Source: Bacteroidales bacterium
GTDB lineage: Bacteria; Bacteroidota; Bacteroidia; Bacteroidales; Muribaculaceae
Direction: 5' to 3'
Length of the DNA: 16,163 nt
NCBI GenBank assembly: GCA_004554255.1
Contig: SFNC01000038.1
Span: forward strand, 1-16,163
The stretch's first letter is position 1. Every line of letters begins with the position of its first letter. Positions 14,944 to 16,163 of this stretch are shown piece by piece. The translations under genes and the position numbers were made by a program. The notes under the pieces are model-generated. The model did not search any database. It had not been told where the DNA came from and saw only the letters and a list, made by a program, of their open reading frames with translations.

Positions 14944-15522
14944 ATGTTTGATAATATAGGAATACTCGGCGGGTCTTTCAATCCCGTACACATGGGGCAC
15001 CTGATGCTGGCATCCTACCTCACGCAGTGGGGATACGTAGACAAGGTGTGGCTTACTCTTTCGCCGCTTAATCCGCTTAAGGACAGCAAGTCCCTTATGC
15101 CGGACATAAAGAGGCTGGCGATGCTGAACATAGCCACAAAAAACGCTCCTCTGATAGAGACCTGCGACATTGAGCTGTCCATGCCGCGTCCGTCATACAC
15201 CATAGACACGCTCACCACACTGGCCCGCAGGTATCCGACTAAGAATTTCAAGCTGATAATAGGAAGCGACAACTGGCGGATATTCGACAAATGGCGCGAT
15301 TCCCGGCGCATTCTGGAGGAGTTTGGCGTCATAGTATATCTACGTCCGGGATATCCGGTGGAAAACAGATGCGTGGACGGCCTGGAAGTAGTTGACGCTC
15401 CGGGTATTAATCTCAGCAGCACCTTTGTGCGCGATGCCGTGCAGAAGGGCCGCGACATGAATATTTTCCTGCCACCGGGCGTATACAAATACATTACAGA
15501 CAATAATTTATATAAGAAATGA
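14944..15522 (+). CDS. nadD: Nicotinate-nucleotide adenylyltransferase
   Basis: NadD joins nicotinate mononucleotide and ATP to form nicotinate adenine dinucleotide, the penultimate step of NAD synthesis. The 192-residue protein shows the nucleotidyltransferase fold signatures. GGSFNPVHMGHL has the HxGH motif at residues 16-19, with phosphate-contacting His16 and His19. The second signature, SSTFVR, is at 158-163. Between them are RPSYTIDTL and IIGSDNWRIFDKW, both typical of NadD rather than of the related CoaD or NMN-specific enzymes. It begins 12 bases after gmk, and its TGA overlaps the ATG of the DUF5063 gene in an ATGA arrangement, which usually means coupled translation. The start ATG immediately precedes the first beta strand. 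Confidence 0.95.
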   Translation: MFDNIGILGGSFNPVHMGHLMLASYLTQWGYVDKVWLTLSPLNPLKDSKSLMPDIKRLAMLNIATKNAPLIETCDIELSMPRPSYTIDTLTTLARRYPTKNFKLIIGSDNWRIFDKWRDSRRILEEFGVIVYLRPGYPVENRCVDGLEVVDAPGINLSSTFVRDAVQKGRDMNIFLPPGVYKYITDNNLYKK

Positions 15523-16025
15523 CAAGCCAAGACACTCATTTGGCGCCTAATACTCTGGCGTTTATAGCATTGTGCAACGAGTATTGCAGCGCCGTGGAGA
15601 ATGCCCGCGAGGCCGGACACGATGACTTCATCGCCGCCATGCTCAGGCTGCTGCCACGTATATATATATGTGCCTCGGACATGGTTGCCGACGAATTTGC
15701 CGACGCTTTCATTGACGAGGCTCTCACCGAGGATTATTACGATGCGATGCGCCGGGCGGTGGAACAGACGCTGGGCGAGGACGATACTTACCTGGACGTG
15801 TTCGAGGAGGACATGAAATATTCCGACACGCCCATCGCCGCAAGTATCTCGGAGGGCGTGGCCGACCTCTTCCAGGTGATGTACAATTACCTTGAGACAG
15901 TCCGCGATGCGCCAAATGATTTGATAGCCGATGCCACAGCGGTGGTAAGGGAGGACTTCGAGCATTATTGGGCCCGAAAACTCTGCGATGTGCTGCGCGC
16001 CCTGAATGCTTTGCGATATTCCTGA
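15519..16025 (+). CDS. DUF5063 family protein
   Basis: This 168-residue acidic, apparently all-helical protein matches what I remember of DUF5063, a Bacteroidota family of unknown function. Recognisable stretches are FIALCNEYCSAVENA near the N-terminus, LLPRIYICA, the conserved central YLDVFEEDMKYSDTPIAAS, and the C-terminal FEHYWARKLCDVLRALNAL. There is no signal peptide or membrane segment, so it should be cytoplasmic. No catalytic motif is evident. The N-terminal ATG overlaps the nadD stop by four bases, so it is probably translated with NadD. A link to NAD or nucleotide metabolism is suggested by context only. It is the last gene of the run and is followed by the palindromic element at the window edge. 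Confidence 0.82.
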   Translation: MTSQDTHLAPNTLAFIALCNEYCSAVENAREAGHDDFIAAMLRLLPRIYICASDMVADEFADAFIDEALTEDYYDAMRRAVEQTLGEDDTYLDVFEEDMKYSDTPIAASISEGVADLFQVMYNYLETVRDAPNDLIADATAVVREDFEHYWARKLCDVLRALNALRYS

Positions 16026-16065
16026 ATAAAGACTAAGACCCCGTTCCCCAATATTTGTTAACGTA

Positions 16066-16163
16066 GGGGCGGTGTATTTTCGAGGAAATTTCGCAAGTTG
16101 AAGAGGGAATGTAGCGAGCTACATGACCGATGAGACTTGGCGAAATTTACCGAAAAGACACCG
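16066..16163. repeat. Long interrupted palindrome, truncated by the window edge
   Basis: The last ~98 bases fold into nested arms. The outer arm 16070-16082 pairs with 16151-16163 (12 of 13 positions, one A-G mismatch). A 9-bp perfect arm AAATTTCGC/GCGAAATTT follows (16086-16094 with 16140-16148), then AAGT/ACTT (16095-16098 with 16135-16138). After an unpaired purine-rich section comes a central ATGTAG-CGAG-CTACAT hairpin (16109-16124). Together this is about 31 base pairs. GGGG at 16066-16069 precedes the outer arm, and its complement would lie just past the window. No open frame spans it. It starts 40 bases after the DUF5063 stop. It could be a dispersed palindromic repeat (REP or MITE-like), a structured RNA or a strong two-way terminator. 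Confidence 0.8.

Noticed and set aside
16125..16148. Hammerhead-like core: CCGATGAG followed by CGAAA
   Set aside because: The invariant CUGA position reads CCGA, and the bases between the two boxes (ACTTGG region) do not form stem II. The stretch is better explained by the palindrome arms.

Overview
The window looks like a chromosomal housekeeping segment of a Bacteroidota genome, order Bacteroidales. A gut lineage such as Muribaculaceae is my guess from the moderately high G+C and the protein styles, not something I could test. Three things support the phylum: families typical of it (DUF6242, DUF6089, DUF5063, tandem OmpH/Skp next to BamA), promoters with the TAnnTTTG -7 box and a TTTG/CTTG -33 box, and few recognisable Shine-Dalgarno sequences. 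There is no phage, transposase, CRISPR array, tRNA or rRNA here. All genes look intact.

Left part, minus strand, read right to left: ribD (riboflavin synthesis) stands alone at 8368-7325. An envelope-biogenesis operon follows: a DUF6242 lipoprotein, a DUF6089 beta-barrel protein, uppS (undecaprenyl-PP synthase), bamA (outer-membrane protein assembly) and two ompH/skp-type periplasmic chaperones. It ends at a 14-bp perfect hairpin at 204-235. The first 262 bases carry no convincing gene. They hold four 11-bp tandem repeats, a G-run cluster and that hairpin.

Right part, plus strand: rpoN (sigma-54), a PAP2-like membrane protein, ispG (isoprenoid MEP pathway) and an M16 metallopeptidase form one tightly spaced run, 8435-13345. 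A hairpin overlapped by a promoter separates it from a second run: yicC, gmk, nadD and DUF5063, 13453-16025. The final ~100 bases form a long interrupted palindrome, cut off by the window edge.

How the parts connect: ispG makes isoprenoid precursors, uppS builds them into the C55 carrier lipid, and the PAP2-like protein belongs to a superfamily that includes carrier-lipid phosphatases. BamA and the Skp pair insert outer-membrane barrels, possibly including the DUF6089 protein. ribD and rpoN diverge from a 66-bp gap with interdigitated promoter elements and almost no 5' leader on either side.

The coding content is conventional, so I do not claim a new multi-gene system. The least explained signals are the palindromic element at the right edge, its sequence link to the hairpin at the left edge, the 11-bp repeats, the Gly/Tyr insertion in BamA, the CxxCH tail of the DUF6089 protein and the degenerate PAP2 motifs.
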